A DNA stretch of 64,000 bases from Parapedobacter luteus (GTDB lineage: Bacteria; Bacteroidota; Bacteroidia; Sphingobacteriales; Sphingobacteriaceae). The stretch lies in NCBI RefSeq assembly GCF_900168055.1, contig NZ_FUYS01000005.1:282209-346208 (forward strand), read 5' to 3'. The position numbers were made by a program, and so were the translations under genes. The notes beneath the pieces were generated by a model that searched no databases, was not told the DNA's origin, and saw only the letters and a list, made by a program, of their open reading frames with translations. Of this stretch, positions 8,991 through 16,912 are shown in pieces. The stretch's first letter is position 1; every line of letters starts with the position of its first letter.

Positions 8991-9669
8991 ACTTGTCTGC
9001 ATTGAATTTGTAGCCCAATCCGTATACGGTGTCAATGTAGTCCCGTCCGCCCAGGTGATTGATTTTCTTTCGGAGGTTTTTGATGTGCTGGTACACGAAG
9101 TCAAAATTAGGAAGGCCGTCAATGTAGTCTCCCCAAAGGTGGATAGCAATGGCTTGTCGAGACAATACCCGATTCTTGTTGACGACCAGGTAGAGCAGTA
9201 GTTCAAACTCCTTGCGAGTAATATCCAATAGCAGGCCGTTTACCCGAGCCTCAAACGAATCGGTGTTGATAACCAGCTCGTTAAAGGCGATGCTGTTGCT
9301 CCCGCCAAGCTGCTTGCGCCGGTAAATGGCCCGTAGCCGGGCATGCAGTTCAGACAGGTGGAAAGGTTTCGTCAGGTAGTCGTCTGCCCCCAATTCCAAC
9401 CCGCTGATTTTGTCATCCAGCGCATTTTTTGCGGATATGATGAGGATTCCGCTTTGAATTTTTCCATCTTTTATCCGTGTGAGCAAGTCGAGGCCGTTCC
9501 CGTCGGGAAGCATGATGTCGAGCAGGATACAATCGTAGGAAAACAGGTGTAATTTCTCCCATGCGTTTGAGTAATCTTCCGCCAATTCGCAAATATACCC
9601 TTCTTGGGCCATTAGTCCCAGAATGCTGCTTGCAAGCTCACGATTGTCTTCGATGACAAGGACTTTCAT
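8977..9669 (-). CDS. OmpR/PhoB-family response regulator
   Basis: 230 aa. Receiver domain with acidic pocket (Glu7, Asp8), phospho-acceptor Asp51 in DCILLDIMLPDG, Ser79 as switch residue and Lys101 in GADDYLTKPF. The C-terminal winged helix (about 130-228) contains EFELLLYLVVNKNRVLSRQA and the final wing DTVYGLGYKF. Its promoter contains the same TTTGAA direct repeat found before the efflux operon, so it probably activates both itself and tolC-RND-MFP (inference). Starts 40 bases after a perfect -7 box. Confidence 0.95.
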   Translation of the reverse strand: MKVLVIEDNRELASSILGLMAQEGYICELAEDYSNAWEKLHLFSYDCILLDIMLPDGNGLDLLTRIKDGKIQSGILIISAKNALDDKISGLELGADDYLTKPFHLSELHARLRAIYRRKQLGGSNSIAFNELVINTDSFEARVNGLLLDITRKEFELLLYLVVNKNRVLSRQAIAIHLWGDYIDGLPNFDFVYQHIKNLRKKINHLGGRDYIDTVYGLGYKFNADKYEAG

Positions 9670-9708
9670 CTATTCATTGTTTTAACCACGCCGGGTTCAT
9701 GGTAAAAA

Positions 9709-9745
9709 CAAAGATAGGATAGAAATTTGAATAAATTTTGAAATA
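9709..9745 (-). promoter_or_regulatory. Response-regulator promoter with the same binding repeats (autoregulation)
   Basis: Minus strand 9716-9709 reads TATCTTTG, a perfect TAnnTTTG box. Seven bases upstream is the direct repeat, on the + strand AATTTGAATAA (9724-9734) followed by ATTTTGAAATA (9735-9745). The GAA triplets are 11 bases apart, and the first starts 13 bases beyond the -7 box, exactly as in the tolC promoter. There is no TTTG -33 element, consistent with activator-dependent transcription. Confidence 0.7.
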
Positions 9746-9789
9746 GTGGGAGCCATCCGCCGCGTACAAACATATACGGCTTTTCATTG

Positions 9790-9821
9790 TTTGTTTTTGT
9801 AGGTAAGTTTGGCTAAGTTTG
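9790..9821 (+). promoter_or_regulatory. Promoter, TTTG-N20-TAAGTTTG
   Basis: TTTG at 9790-9793 and TAAGTTTG at 9814-9821 are separated by 20 bases, matching the Bacteroidota primary-sigma consensus at both elements. The DUF4293 start codon lies 21 bases after the -7 box. A second TAAGTTTG overlaps just upstream (9804-9811) but lacks a partner at the right distance. Confidence 0.75.
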
Positions 9822-9842
9822 CCTACAATAAAAGCAATTTTT

Positions 9843-10316
9843 ATGATCCAACGTATCCAAACCATTTGGTTGTTTTTGGCGTCGGCTACAATTTTTGCCT
9901 TGTTTCTTTTCCCTTATCTTCAGTATGCTGATATCGGTGGACTGGGCAAAGCATTAAAGGTCACCGGAGTCTATCGCGGGTTGGAAGGGCAGGCTATCCG
10001 GGAAGAATTTTTTGTCTTGCAGTCCATTGCCACCGTCCTGTTGGGTGTATTTCCGTTGTACATTATTTTTAAGTTCAGAAACCGAAAGCAGCAGATCCAG
10101 TTGGTTGTTTTAGCCGTTGTGCTGATTTTATTATTCGGCGTTTGGCTATATACGGCAGCAAGCGGGGCGCTGACAGAGGCGAGACAGTTTCTTTCGGCGC
10201 GGAATATCGGTGTTGGTTTTTTCCTGCTGCCTATCAGTATCATCTTTTTATTGATGGCGTTGGGAGGTATCCGGCGCGACGAAAAGTTAATCAAATCCGC
10301 AGATCGACTGAGATGA
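9843..10316 (+). CDS. DUF4293 family four-helix membrane protein
   Basis: 157 aa from ATG 9843; an earlier in-frame start at 9819 lies inside the -7 box and is rejected. The N-terminus MIQRIQTIWLFLA is the hallmark of DUF4293, a Bacteroidota-specific family of unknown function. Four hydrophobic helices are visible, at about residues 7-24, 57-75, 83-103 and 122-142. The last codons overlap the next gene by 4 bases (ATGA), so the pair is translationally coupled. Confidence 0.88.
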   Translation: MIQRIQTIWLFLASATIFALFLFPYLQYADIGGLGKALKVTGVYRGLEGQAIREEFFVLQSIATVLLGVFPLYIIFKFRNRKQQIQLVVLAVVLILLFGVWLYTAASGALTEARQFLSARNIGVGFFLLPISIIFLLMALGGIRRDEKLIKSADRLR

Positions 10317-10798
10317 CGAGACAAAAGTTATTGCTGGTGATGCTGATACTCTCTTCAGCAACGGCTGTATCTGCCCGCGGGACCGCCGCCCGCGATTCCA
10401 GCGTGCTTGTTATTGACGATATCCGGTTCGAAGCAGAGCGGTTTGTTGTTGACTCCGCTACCAACGTAGCCACGGTGGAGCTGTCGCTTGTCAACTTGAA
10501 AAAAACGCCCCGCGAGCTGAAGGTTAACGTCTACGGGACTCAACTGGTAGACGACAGGCGGGATGCATATTATTTTTCGACGATTGGGTTGGGCCGTGTA
10601 TTGATGCGTTTTACCGATAAACAAAACTACTTGCACTACCTATTGCAGCCCGATAGTCCTGCCAAGCTTGTGATCACCGCCGAAGGTATTTCCCCGGGGG
10701 CGGCCATTCAAGTGGTAAAAATCGTTTTTGAAGACAGTGCGGAAGAAGGAAGGTTCCTTGATGCTTACCTCACGGAGGCGTCAGGCGCAGCTAACTAA
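10313..10798 (+). CDS. Secreted or periplasmic protein of unknown function
   Basis: 161 aa. Starts with a signal peptide (MTRQKLLLVMLILSSATAVSA) and a probable cleavage site before RGTAARD. The rest is predicted beta-rich (VIDDIRFEAERFVVDSATNV, IQVVKIVFEDSAE) with no catalytic motif or family I recognise. Coupled by an ATGA overlap to the DUF4293 membrane gene, which suggests a shared envelope role. A T-rich 15-base gap separates its end from the convergent gene. Confidence 0.75.
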   Translation: MTRQKLLLVMLILSSATAVSARGTAARDSSVLVIDDIRFEAERFVVDSATNVATVELSLVNLKKTPRELKVNVYGTQLVDDRRDAYYFSTIGLGRVLMRFTDKQNYLHYLLQPDSPAKLVITAEGISPGAAIQVVKIVFEDSAEEGRFLDAYLTEASGAAN

Positions 10799-10813
10799 CC
10801 CCTTTTTTTTGGG

Positions 10814-11350
10814 TTACCGGTAGCGGATTTGCTGGCGGTCCATCATGCCCATTTGGTCTTTCATCATTTTTATCTGATCGGCCAGCAGCTTGTTTTTGTC
10901 GGCTTTTTTAGCCTCCTGCAAGTACTTGGTTGCCTCCCGTTTATTCCGTTTGGCCATCGCGATGCCTGCAAGGCTTAGCTTGGCGAGTGCTACGTTGTGC
11001 CCCATGTGCAACCCCAAGGTAAGTGCTTTTTTAAAGTACTTTTCGGACTGCATGGGTGATTTTTGTGATTCCATGAGACCCAATAACAGGTGGTAATAGC
11101 CATGTTGCGCACGGATGAGCTGTTTTTCGTAGTTTGTGATACGGCTTAGCCATTGAGCAGCCTTTGTCATATTCTCTTTGCGCAAATAGAATTGGGCAAT
11201 CAGCATATTTTCATTAAAAAATACGGTTACAAAGGCTATGATGGTTATGAGGATACCCAGTATTCCCCACCCCCATTCTCCATAAAAAAATAAGGCTATG
11301 GTGCCGATTAATAAAAGCGATGATATGATGATTCGAACAAGATTAGACAT
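10814..11350 (-). CDS. Membrane-anchored TPR-like protein
   Basis: 178 aa. Two adjacent membrane helices at the N-terminus (residues 5-22 and 27-45) followed by a soluble, Lys/Ala/Leu-rich helical part with the alternation typical of tetratricopeptide repeats (KAAQWLSRITNYEKQLIRAQ, KYFKKALTLGLHMGHNVALA, REATKYLQEAKKADKNKLLA). The C-terminus is Met/Gln-rich (MMKDQMGMMDRQQ). No enzyme motif. Probably a scaffold at the inner membrane; function unknown. Single gene, convergent with 10313-10798 and divergent from ung. Confidence 0.8.
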   Translation of the reverse strand: MSNLVRIIISSLLLIGTIALFFYGEWGWGILGILITIIAFVTVFFNENMLIAQFYLRKENMTKAAQWLSRITNYEKQLIRAQHGYYHLLLGLMESQKSPMQSEKYFKKALTLGLHMGHNVALAKLSLAGIAMAKRNKREATKYLQEAKKADKNKLLADQIKMMKDQMGMMDRQQIRYR

Positions 11351-11455
11351 GTTGATGATGATTTAATTCACGATGTGCTTAATTTAAATATTAGTGCAAA
11401 TATCCGTTTATTTAGGCGCTTTAACAACTGCAATATATATATTTTGCAAAATGTG

Positions 11456-11463
11456 TATTTTTG
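11456..11463 (+). promoter_or_regulatory. -7 box four bases before the ung start (leaderless candidate)
   Basis: TATTTTTG at 11456-11463 is followed by only four bases before ATG 11468, so transcription should start at or within a few bases of the start codon. A perfect 12-bp palindrome, ATTTTGCAAAAT (11441-11452), sits four bases upstream of the box and could bind a repressor. Confidence 0.55.
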
Positions 11464-11467
11464 TTGA

Positions 11468-12139
11468 ATGAGTATACAATTGGAGGCGGGATGGCGGGCG
11501 GTATTAGCCCCCGAATTTGAAAAGCCCTACATGGCGGAACTCAAACGTTTTTTACAGGAGGAGAAGCGTCATCATACCGTATATCCTCCTGGTAACCTTA
11601 TTTTTAATGCGTTTGATCATACACCCTTTGATCGCGTTAAGGTTGTGATCCTCGGGCAGGATCCATACCACAATGCGGGGCAGGCGCATGGCTTGTCGTT
11701 TTCCGTTCCGAAAGGGATCGGGATACCGCCCTCCCTTCGAAATATGTATTTGGAGCTGAGCAACGATATTCCGGGGTTCCAGATTCCGGCACACGGCGAT
11801 TTGACCGCTTGGGCCAACCAAGGTGTACTGTTACTCAATGCGACACTGACTGTGCGGGCACATACTGCGGGTTCGCACCAAGGCAAAGGCTGGGAGGCCT
11901 TTACGGATAAAGCCATTGCTGAATTATCGGCTCGTCGGAGCGGAATTGTTTTCATGCTATGGGGCCGGTATGCAAAAAACAAAGCGGCACTCATTGATTA
12001 CCATAAGCATTATATCCTCACGGCTGCTCATCCTTCACCATTCTCCGCGTCCAGCGGCTTTTTTGGGTGCCGCCATTTTTCCAAAGCCAATGAGTTTTTG
12101 GTCAAGCAGGGAATGGAAGCCATCAACTGGCAGGTATGA
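11468..12139 (+). CDS. ung: Uracil-DNA glycosylase (family 1)
   Basis: 223 aa, standard length. Removes uracil from DNA in base-excision repair. The water-activating motif GQDPYH holds Asp65; the second catalytic motif HPSPFSASSGFFGC holds His188; the substrate-binding segment LLLNATLTV is present. There is a Tyr-containing loop (DPYHNAGQAHGLSFSV). Its end is three bases from the stop of the convergent Lrp gene. Start supported by the -7 box four bases upstream. Confidence 0.97.
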   Translation: MSIQLEAGWRAVLAPEFEKPYMAELKRFLQEEKRHHTVYPPGNLIFNAFDHTPFDRVKVVILGQDPYHNAGQAHGLSFSVPKGIGIPPSLRNMYLELSNDIPGFQIPAHGDLTAWANQGVLLLNATLTVRAHTAGSHQGKGWEAFTDKAIAELSARRSGIVFMLWGRYAKNKAALIDYHKHYILTAAHPSPFSASSGFFGCRHFSKANEFLVKQGMEAINWQV

Positions 12140-12142
12140 TTT

Positions 12143-12613
12143 TTAATATTCCATCGGCACGATGGGTTCTTTTTTGCTGGTAGACATGATCATCATGGTC
12201 TGGAATGTTTTGACGTAGGGTATTTTGCTGATTTTTTCCATAATTACAGCTTCGTAAGCCTTAATATCCTTCACATAGACTTTCAGGATAAAATCACATT
12301 GGCCAGTAACATGGTGGCATTCGGTCACCTCTTTTATGTTTTTCACGGCCGCTACAAATTCGGGGATGGCATTGTGCGTGTGAAAATCGAGCGAAATTTG
12401 GATGAACGATTTTATGCCCAGCCCGAGTTTTTCCTCATCAACAAACGCGTGGTAGCTTTTGATGTAGCCGGAATTTTCCAGCTTCCGCACGCGTTCAAGC
12501 GTGGGTGCTGGCGAAAGTCCGATGCTTGACGCCAATTGCAAGTTGGTAATCCGGCCGTTTTCCTGTAATAACTTCAGGATTTTAAAATCAGTTTTGTCGG
12601 GTTGAAAAGGCAT
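12143..12613 (-). CDS. Lrp/AsnC family transcriptional regulator
   Basis: 156 aa from ATG 12613; an upstream in-frame ATG (12682) would place 23 codons across the palindromic operator and is rejected. N-terminal winged helix-turn-helix (DKTDFKILKLLQENGRITNL, SIGLSPAPTLERVRKLENSG, about residues 6-50) and a C-terminal RAM/AsnC ligand-binding domain (about 70-145, with VTECHHVTGQCDFILKVYV). Such proteins sense amino acids as octamers. No amino-acid gene adjoins it, so its target is unclear. The operator overlapping its start suggests autoregulation. Confidence 0.93.
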   Translation of the reverse strand: MPFQPDKTDFKILKLLQENGRITNLQLASSIGLSPAPTLERVRKLENSGYIKSYHAFVDEEKLGLGIKSFIQISLDFHTHNAIPEFVAAVKNIKEVTECHHVTGQCDFILKVYVKDIKAYEAVIMEKISKIPYVKTFQTMMIMSTSKKEPIVPMEY

Positions 12614-12670
12614 ATTTGAAAACAATAACACCAAATTATATTTGGCAATATTACAATTTATTTTCAAATA
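12613..12670. promoter_or_regulatory. Nested palindromes at the Lrp-family gene start (predicted autoregulatory operator)
   Basis: An outer perfect 10-bp inverted repeat, TATTTGAAAA (12613-12622) and TTTTCAAATA (12661-12670), encloses an inner perfect palindrome CCAAAT-TAT-ATTTGG (12631-12645). All are AT-rich with the 15-bp size and symmetry of Lrp-family sites. Centres of the inner and outer repeats are within about four bases of each other. Confidence 0.55.
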
Positions 12671-12816
12671 ATTTGCTCTCAAATTGCCGTAAGTAGCTAA
12701 AACCGTTCATGATAAGGAAATTGTATTCATTATCACTGATTTGTAAAAATACAGTGCCATTCAACCTTGAGCTAAATGAAAGGGCGATATGCACGGTTAA
12801 TGCCAGTTAAAATTTG

Positions 12817-12824
12817 TAACTTTG
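12817..12824 (+). promoter_or_regulatory. -7 box of the suf operon
   Basis: TAACTTTG at 12817-12824, followed by CAACTC. Upstream spacing fits only a weak -33 (GGTTAA near 12795). The leader to sufB would be about 60 bases. The box overlaps the alternative upstream start at 12822 and so argues for ATG 12891. Confidence 0.55.
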
Positions 12825-12890
12825 CAACTCGAAAAGTCTGACGGGTTGCCTGTCTGCTCGGTTTTTAATCACGTTGCGAAAGGGTGCGTT

Positions 12891-14342
12891 ATGAGTACTA
12901 AAGATGATGAATTGCTGAAAGAGCTAGCGCTCGAGGAATATAAATACGGATTTACGACGGATATTGAGATGGATATAGCCCCTAAAGGGCTTTCCGAAGA
13001 TACCGTTCGGCTGATTTCTGCGAAGAAGAACGAACCGGAATGGCTGCTGGAGTGGCGGCTGAAGGCGTTGCGGCATTTTTTACAGATGGAAATGCCTGCT
13101 TGGCAGAATTTCGAGCATCCCGATGTGGATTTTCAGGATATTTCCTATTATGCTGCGCCCAAGGCGAAGCCCAAACTGAACAGCATGGATGAAGTTGATC
13201 CGGAATTGCTGTCCACGTTTGAGAAACTGGGTATTCCATTGGACGAACAGAAGGTGTTAGCCGGTGTTGTTGCCGTAGACGCCGTGTTCGATAGCGTTTC
13301 GGTCAAAACCACCTTCCGTGAGAAATTAAAAGAACAGGGGGTTATTTTTTGCTCGTTCGGCGAAGCCGTGCAAGAGCATCCGGAGCTTGTCAAACAATAC
13401 CTCGGCTCGGTAGTGCCGCAAACAGACAATATTTATGCTGCGCTTAATTCTGCGGTGTTTTCCGACGGTTCTTTCGTATATATACCCAAAGGCGTGCGCT
13501 GTCCGATGGAGCTTTCCACGTATTTCCGCATCAATGCCGAAAACACGGGCCAGTTTGAACGCACGTTGATTATCGCTGACGAGGGGGCGTACGTCAGTTA
13601 CCTCGAAGGTTGCACGGCTCCTATGCGGGATGAAAACCAGTTGCATGCTGCGGTCGTTGAGCTGATTGCACTCAAAGACGCCGAAATCAAATACTCGACG
13701 GTCCAAAACTGGTATCCGGGCGACAAGGACGGCAAAGGAGGGATATATAATTTCGTGACCAAGCGCGGGATGTGTAAGGGTGATAACAGTAAAATATCTT
13801 GGACACAGGTAGAGACCGGATCGGCCATCACGTGGAAATATCCGGGAGTGATTCTCAAGGGCGATCATTCTGTGGGTGAGTTTTATTCAGTAGCGCTGAC
13901 ACGAAACAGGCAACTGGCCGACACCGGCACCAAGATGATCCACTTGGGCAAAAATACCCGGAGCAAAATCGTATCCAAAGGTATCTCGGCCGGGGTAAGT
14001 CACAACAGCTATAGAGGGTTGGTAAAAATAGGTCCCGGAGCTGAAAATTCGCGGAATTTCACCCAATGTGATTCATTGCTCATCGGCGATAAGTGTGGGG
14101 CGCATACATTTCCCTATATTGAAAGCCGGAATAAAACCGCCAAACTGGAACATGAGGCTACAACATCAAAAATCGGTGAAGACCAACTGTTTTACCTTAC
14201 CCAACGGGGCATTGATCCCGAGAAGGCAGTGGGACTTATCGTCAATGGGTACGCGAAAGAAGTTTTAAACCAATTGCCCATGGAATTTGCCGTGGAAGCA
14301 CAAAAATTATTAGCCATATCCCTGGAAGGAAGTGTCGGGTAA
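12891..14342 (+). CDS. sufB: Fe-S cluster assembly protein SufB
   Basis: 483 aa, normal for SufB. With SufC and SufD it forms the SufBC2D scaffold on which Fe-S clusters are built. Conserved blocks include [20 protein letters not shown] (around residue 205), the Cys-containing [42 protein letters not shown], and the C-terminal core SRGISAG-type [18 protein letters not shown] and TFPYIES. Start chosen at MSTKDDELL, which lies downstream of the -7 box. First gene of sufBCD; sufC follows after 47 bases. Confidence 0.97.
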   Translation: MSTKDDELLKELALEEYKYGFTTDIEMDIAPKGLSEDTVRLISAKKNEPEWLLEWRLKALRHFLQMEMPAWQNFEHPDVDFQDISYYAAPKAKPKLNSMDEVDPELLSTFEKLGIPLDEQKVLAGVVAVDAVFDSVSVKTTFREKLKEQGVIFCSFGEAVQEHPELVKQYLGSVVPQTDNIYAALNSAVFSDGSFVYIPKGVRCPMELSTYFRINAENTGQFERTLIIADEGAYVSYLEGCTAPMRDENQLHAAVVELIALKDAEIKYSTVQNWYPGDKDGKGGIYNFVTKRGMCKGDNSKISWTQVETGSAITWKYPGVILKGDHSVGEFYSVALTRNRQLADTGTKMIHLGKNTRSKIVSKGISAGVSHNSYRGLVKIGPGAENSRNFTQCDSLLIGDKCGAHTFPYIESRNKTAKLEHEATTSKIGEDQLFYLTQRGIDPEKAVGLIVNGYAKEVLNQLPMEFAVEAQKLLAISLEGSVG

Positions 14343-14389
14343 TCGAAGTGTGGGATAATTACATAAAGCGAGAGAGTAGTAAAACAACC

Positions 14390-15154
14390 ATGTTAAGTAT
14401 TAGGAATTTACACGCATCAGTAGAAGATAAACAAATATTAAAAGGGCTGGATCTTGAAGTGAAAGCCGGAGAGGTACACGCCATTATGGGCCCAAACGGT
14501 TCGGGCAAAAGTACCCTTGGAAATGTGTTGGCCGGTCGGGAGGCCTACGAGGTGACCGAAGGCGAAGTGCTATTGGATGGGAAAGACCTGCTGGATCTTT
14601 CTCCGGAAGACCGCGCGCGCGAAGGTGTCTTCCTGGCGTTCCAATATCCGGTTGAAATACCGGGTGTTTCAAACATCAATTTCCTCAAAACGGCGCTTAA
14701 TGAGGTAAGGGCCTACAAAGGGCTGCCCCCAATGGAAGCTAAAGAGTTTCTGAGCAGGGTAAAGGAAAAACAGAAGCTGGTGAAATTTGACGCTAAGTTG
14801 GCCAACCGTTCGCTGAATGAAGGCTTTTCGGGCGGCGAAAAAAAGCGTAATGAGATTTTTCAGTTGGCTATGCTGGAGCCGAAGCTGGCTATTCTTGATG
14901 AGACCGATTCGGGGTTGGACATCGATGCGCTACGTATCGTTGCCGGCGGCGTAAACCAATTGCGGTCCAACGATAACGCATTTATTGTCATCACGCATTA
15001 CCAGCGTCTACTGGATTATATCGTGCCGGATTTTGTGCACGTGCTCTACAACGGCCGGATCGTGCGGTCGGGTACCAAGGAGCTCGCACTGGAGCTGGAA
15101 GAAAAAGGATACGATTGGATAAAAGAAACAGTGGACGCCGAAGGGACCGTTTAA
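14390..15154 (+). CDS. sufC: Fe-S cluster assembly ATPase SufC
   Basis: 254 aa. ABC-type ATPase that powers rearrangement of the SufBC2D scaffold. Walker A GPNGSGKST (residues 34-42), signature LNEGFSGGEKKRNEI, Walker B LAILDETDSGLD (the DETDSGLD form is typical of SufC) and the switch His in VITHYQRLL. ATG 14390 begins the conserved MLSIRNLHASVED; an in-frame extension to 14348 adds residues that do not match the family. Lies between sufB and sufD. Confidence 0.97.
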   Translation: MLSIRNLHASVEDKQILKGLDLEVKAGEVHAIMGPNGSGKSTLGNVLAGREAYEVTEGEVLLDGKDLLDLSPEDRAREGVFLAFQYPVEIPGVSNINFLKTALNEVRAYKGLPPMEAKEFLSRVKEKQKLVKFDAKLANRSLNEGFSGGEKKRNEIFQLAMLEPKLAILDETDSGLDIDALRIVAGGVNQLRSNDNAFIVITHYQRLLDYIVPDFVHVLYNGRIVRSGTKELALELEEKGYDWIKETVDAEGTV

Positions 15155-15182
15155 TTCTTTTCGGTTTTAGTAAAGAGCGGTT

Positions 15183-16523
15183 ATGTTGGATGAAGTGGCT
15201 ACAGATATCATGATTACACAAGTAAGCGATTCATTATATACACAGTTGATTAAAACGTATGGCGGCAACCTGCCCTCATCAGAGCCCCATTCGCTTGACG
15301 AAATACGCAAGCAGGCTTTCGAGCGGTTCAAAAGCGCTGGATTCCCCACGGTGAAGCAGGAAGATTGGAAGTACACCAATGTACAACCGCTCGTCAATCG
15401 TCAGCACTATGTGCTGGATGCGGAAACGCTTTCTTCCGATGATTTATCGCTCGACAAAGCGGTTATTCCCGGTTTGGATGCTTACCGCGTGGTTATGGTC
15501 GATGGCAGGTACAACGCTAAGTTATCCACCGCGGCGGATATCCACGGCCTATCTATAATGCCGATTGACCAAGCATTCGACCGTCTTTGTTTTGCGAAGT
15601 ATTTTGCAGAATATGCAGATAAAACGGATAATCCGTTTGTGGCGCTTAACACCGCTTTGTTTACCTCAGGATTGTTTATCGAAGTGGGCAAAAACGTCCA
15701 ATTGCAAAAACCGATACACGTTATCCATGTCGCCTCTGCCATGAAGCCCTTATTTGCACAGGTGCGCAATCTGTACGTGATCAGCACATTTGCTGAAGCT
15801 GAAATCATCGAATCATTCATTACGGATGAAGGTGCAGCGCACAACCTCAATAACACAGTGAGCGAGGTTGTGGTACGGGAAAGTGCAAAATTGCAGCATT
15901 ATTACCTACAGGTTGCAGGGGCACAAGGCAATTACCTCAACCATACCGAGGTCTATCAGGAAAAGCACAGCCTTTATAATCATTACAACTGTACCTTCCC
16001 GGGCGCTGCGTTTGTGCGGAATAATATTAATGTTCGGCTGGGCGACAGTGAGGTTGAGAGCCATTTATACGGCGTGACGCTTACCGCAGGCAACCAGCTC
16101 GTCGATAACCATACGATCGTCGATCACCGCGAGCCGCATTGCGAAAGCTATGAGTGGTATAAGAATATCACGCAGGATACGTCTACGGCTGTGTTCAATG
16201 GAAAGATTTTTGTGCGTCCCGATGCACAAAAGACCAACGCGTTCCAACAAAACAACAATATGCTCATTGGCGAAAAGTCTGCCGTATACACCAAGCCGCA
16301 GCTGGAGATTTTTGCAGATGACGTAAAATGTAGTCACGGCTGCACGATTGGACAGTTTGATAATGAAGCGTTATTTTACCTTCGAGCCAGGGGTATCAGT
16401 GAGGCGCAGGCACGTGTGCTTCTGGTCCATGCCTTTGCCTTTGACGTGACGAGCCGTTTTGCCAATGCGACCGTACGTGAGTACGTGGAGCACTTGGTGG
16501 AGCAAGGGTTGAAGGCGGGGTAA
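15183..16523 (+). CDS. sufD: Fe-S cluster assembly protein SufD
   Basis: 446 aa (437 if ATG 15210 is used). Scaffold subunit homologous to SufB. N-terminal helical region (SLYTQLIKTY, PTVKQEDWKYTN), beta-helix core (GLFIEVGKNVQLQKPIHVIH), and the conserved C-terminal stretch with NQLVDNHTIVDHREPHCESY, NGKIFVRPDAQKTNAFQQNN, and DDVKCSHGCTIGQFD. Twenty-eight bases after sufC. The cysteine desulfurase SufS and SufE are not in this window; the cluster ends here at a convergent boundary. Confidence 0.96.
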   Translation: MLDEVATDIMITQVSDSLYTQLIKTYGGNLPSSEPHSLDEIRKQAFERFKSAGFPTVKQEDWKYTNVQPLVNRQHYVLDAETLSSDDLSLDKAVIPGLDAYRVVMVDGRYNAKLSTAADIHGLSIMPIDQAFDRLCFAKYFAEYADKTDNPFVALNTALFTSGLFIEVGKNVQLQKPIHVIHVASAMKPLFAQVRNLYVISTFAEAEIIESFITDEGAAHNLNNTVSEVVVRESAKLQHYYLQVAGAQGNYLNHTEVYQEKHSLYNHYNCTFPGAAFVRNNINVRLGDSEVESHLYGVTLTAGNQLVDNHTIVDHREPHCESYEWYKNITQDTSTAVFNGKIFVRPDAQKTNAFQQNNNMLIGEKSAVYTKPQLEIFADDVKCSHGCTIGQFDNEALFYLRARGISEAQARVLLVHAFAFDVTSRFANATVREYVEHLVEQGLKAG

Positions 16524-16860
16524 GAGAAGCCAGCTTATCTCGCGGCGGAAGGTTAGTCAGATAATCCCCTCTTTTACTTGTCGTCTTAGTTGGGCCACAA
16601 GTGGTCCATGCAGCCCCTTACGCCCGTACCGATGCAGGATGAGTGCGGGTTTGGTCCTATTTCACGCGCCGGTTGCAGCAGACATAAATTTCGTTATAGG
16701 ATATTTTTTGATGTCGGCCAAAACCTTTTAAAACCGTCCGAAGTGACTTTCCAAACCCTCCGAAGCGGGTTTTACGACCGGCTTCGGAGACTTTCCGGAC
16801 GCTCCGAAGCCGATTTTCAGAGTGACCAAGGGTCGTTTTTGGGCTTTTTTAAACAAAAAA
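16524..16860. other. Gene-free stretch between sufD and the HU-like gene
   Basis: No convincing gene in these bases; the single 103-codon + strand frame at 16590-16901 has no family resemblance and runs through the terminator below. The left half holds a small inverted repeat (GGCCAC/GTGGTC near 16591-16605). The right half contains the TCCGAAG repeat set listed separately and then a weak + strand stem GACC/GGTC followed by a T-rich run (16823-16850), which could end sufBCD transcription. Confidence 0.5.
16737..16812. repeat. Four TCCGAAG words at about 22-bp intervals, forming stem-loops
   Basis: TCCGAAG occurs at 16737-16743, 16759-16765 and 16803-16809 and in inverted form (CTTCGGA) at 16782-16788, so steps are 22, 23 and 21 bases. 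The word GACTTTCC follows two of them. CGGCTTCGGAG (16779-16789) and CTCCGAAGCCG (16802-16812) form a perfect 11-bp stem with a 12-base loop; AAACCC/GGGTTT (16753-16758, 16767-16772) forms a smaller one. Function unknown. Confidence 0.6.
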
Positions 16861-16886
16861 GCCGTCCCGAAACACATCGGGACGGC
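16855..16886 (-). terminator. Rho-independent terminator of the HU-like gene
   Basis: GCCGTCCCGA (16861-16870) and TCGGGACGGC (16877-16886) are a perfect 10-bp inverted repeat with a 6-base loop. Read on the minus strand it is followed by a run of six T (16860-16855). It lies 26 bases past the stop codon of the minus-strand gene. Confidence 0.85.
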
Positions 16887-16912
16887 TGCGTAAACGGTTA
16901 ATGGAGCCGGAT

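Noticed and set aside
9002..9206. N-terminal extension of the histidine kinase
   Set aside because: It lies inside the response-regulator gene and has no helix or motif; ATG 8990 directly precedes the first membrane helix.
13326..13868. 180-codon minus-strand frame within sufB
   Set aside because: Fully covered by the highly conserved SufB coding sequence on the other strand; an antisense shadow.
16737..16812. Possible CRISPR array
   Set aside because: The repeat word is only 7 bases, one copy is inverted, spacers are not of constant unique type, and no cas gene is present.
16590..16901. 103-codon + strand frame between sufD and the HU-like gene
   Set aside because: It runs through the repeat set and the terminator stem; composition is not protein-like and nothing is recognisable.
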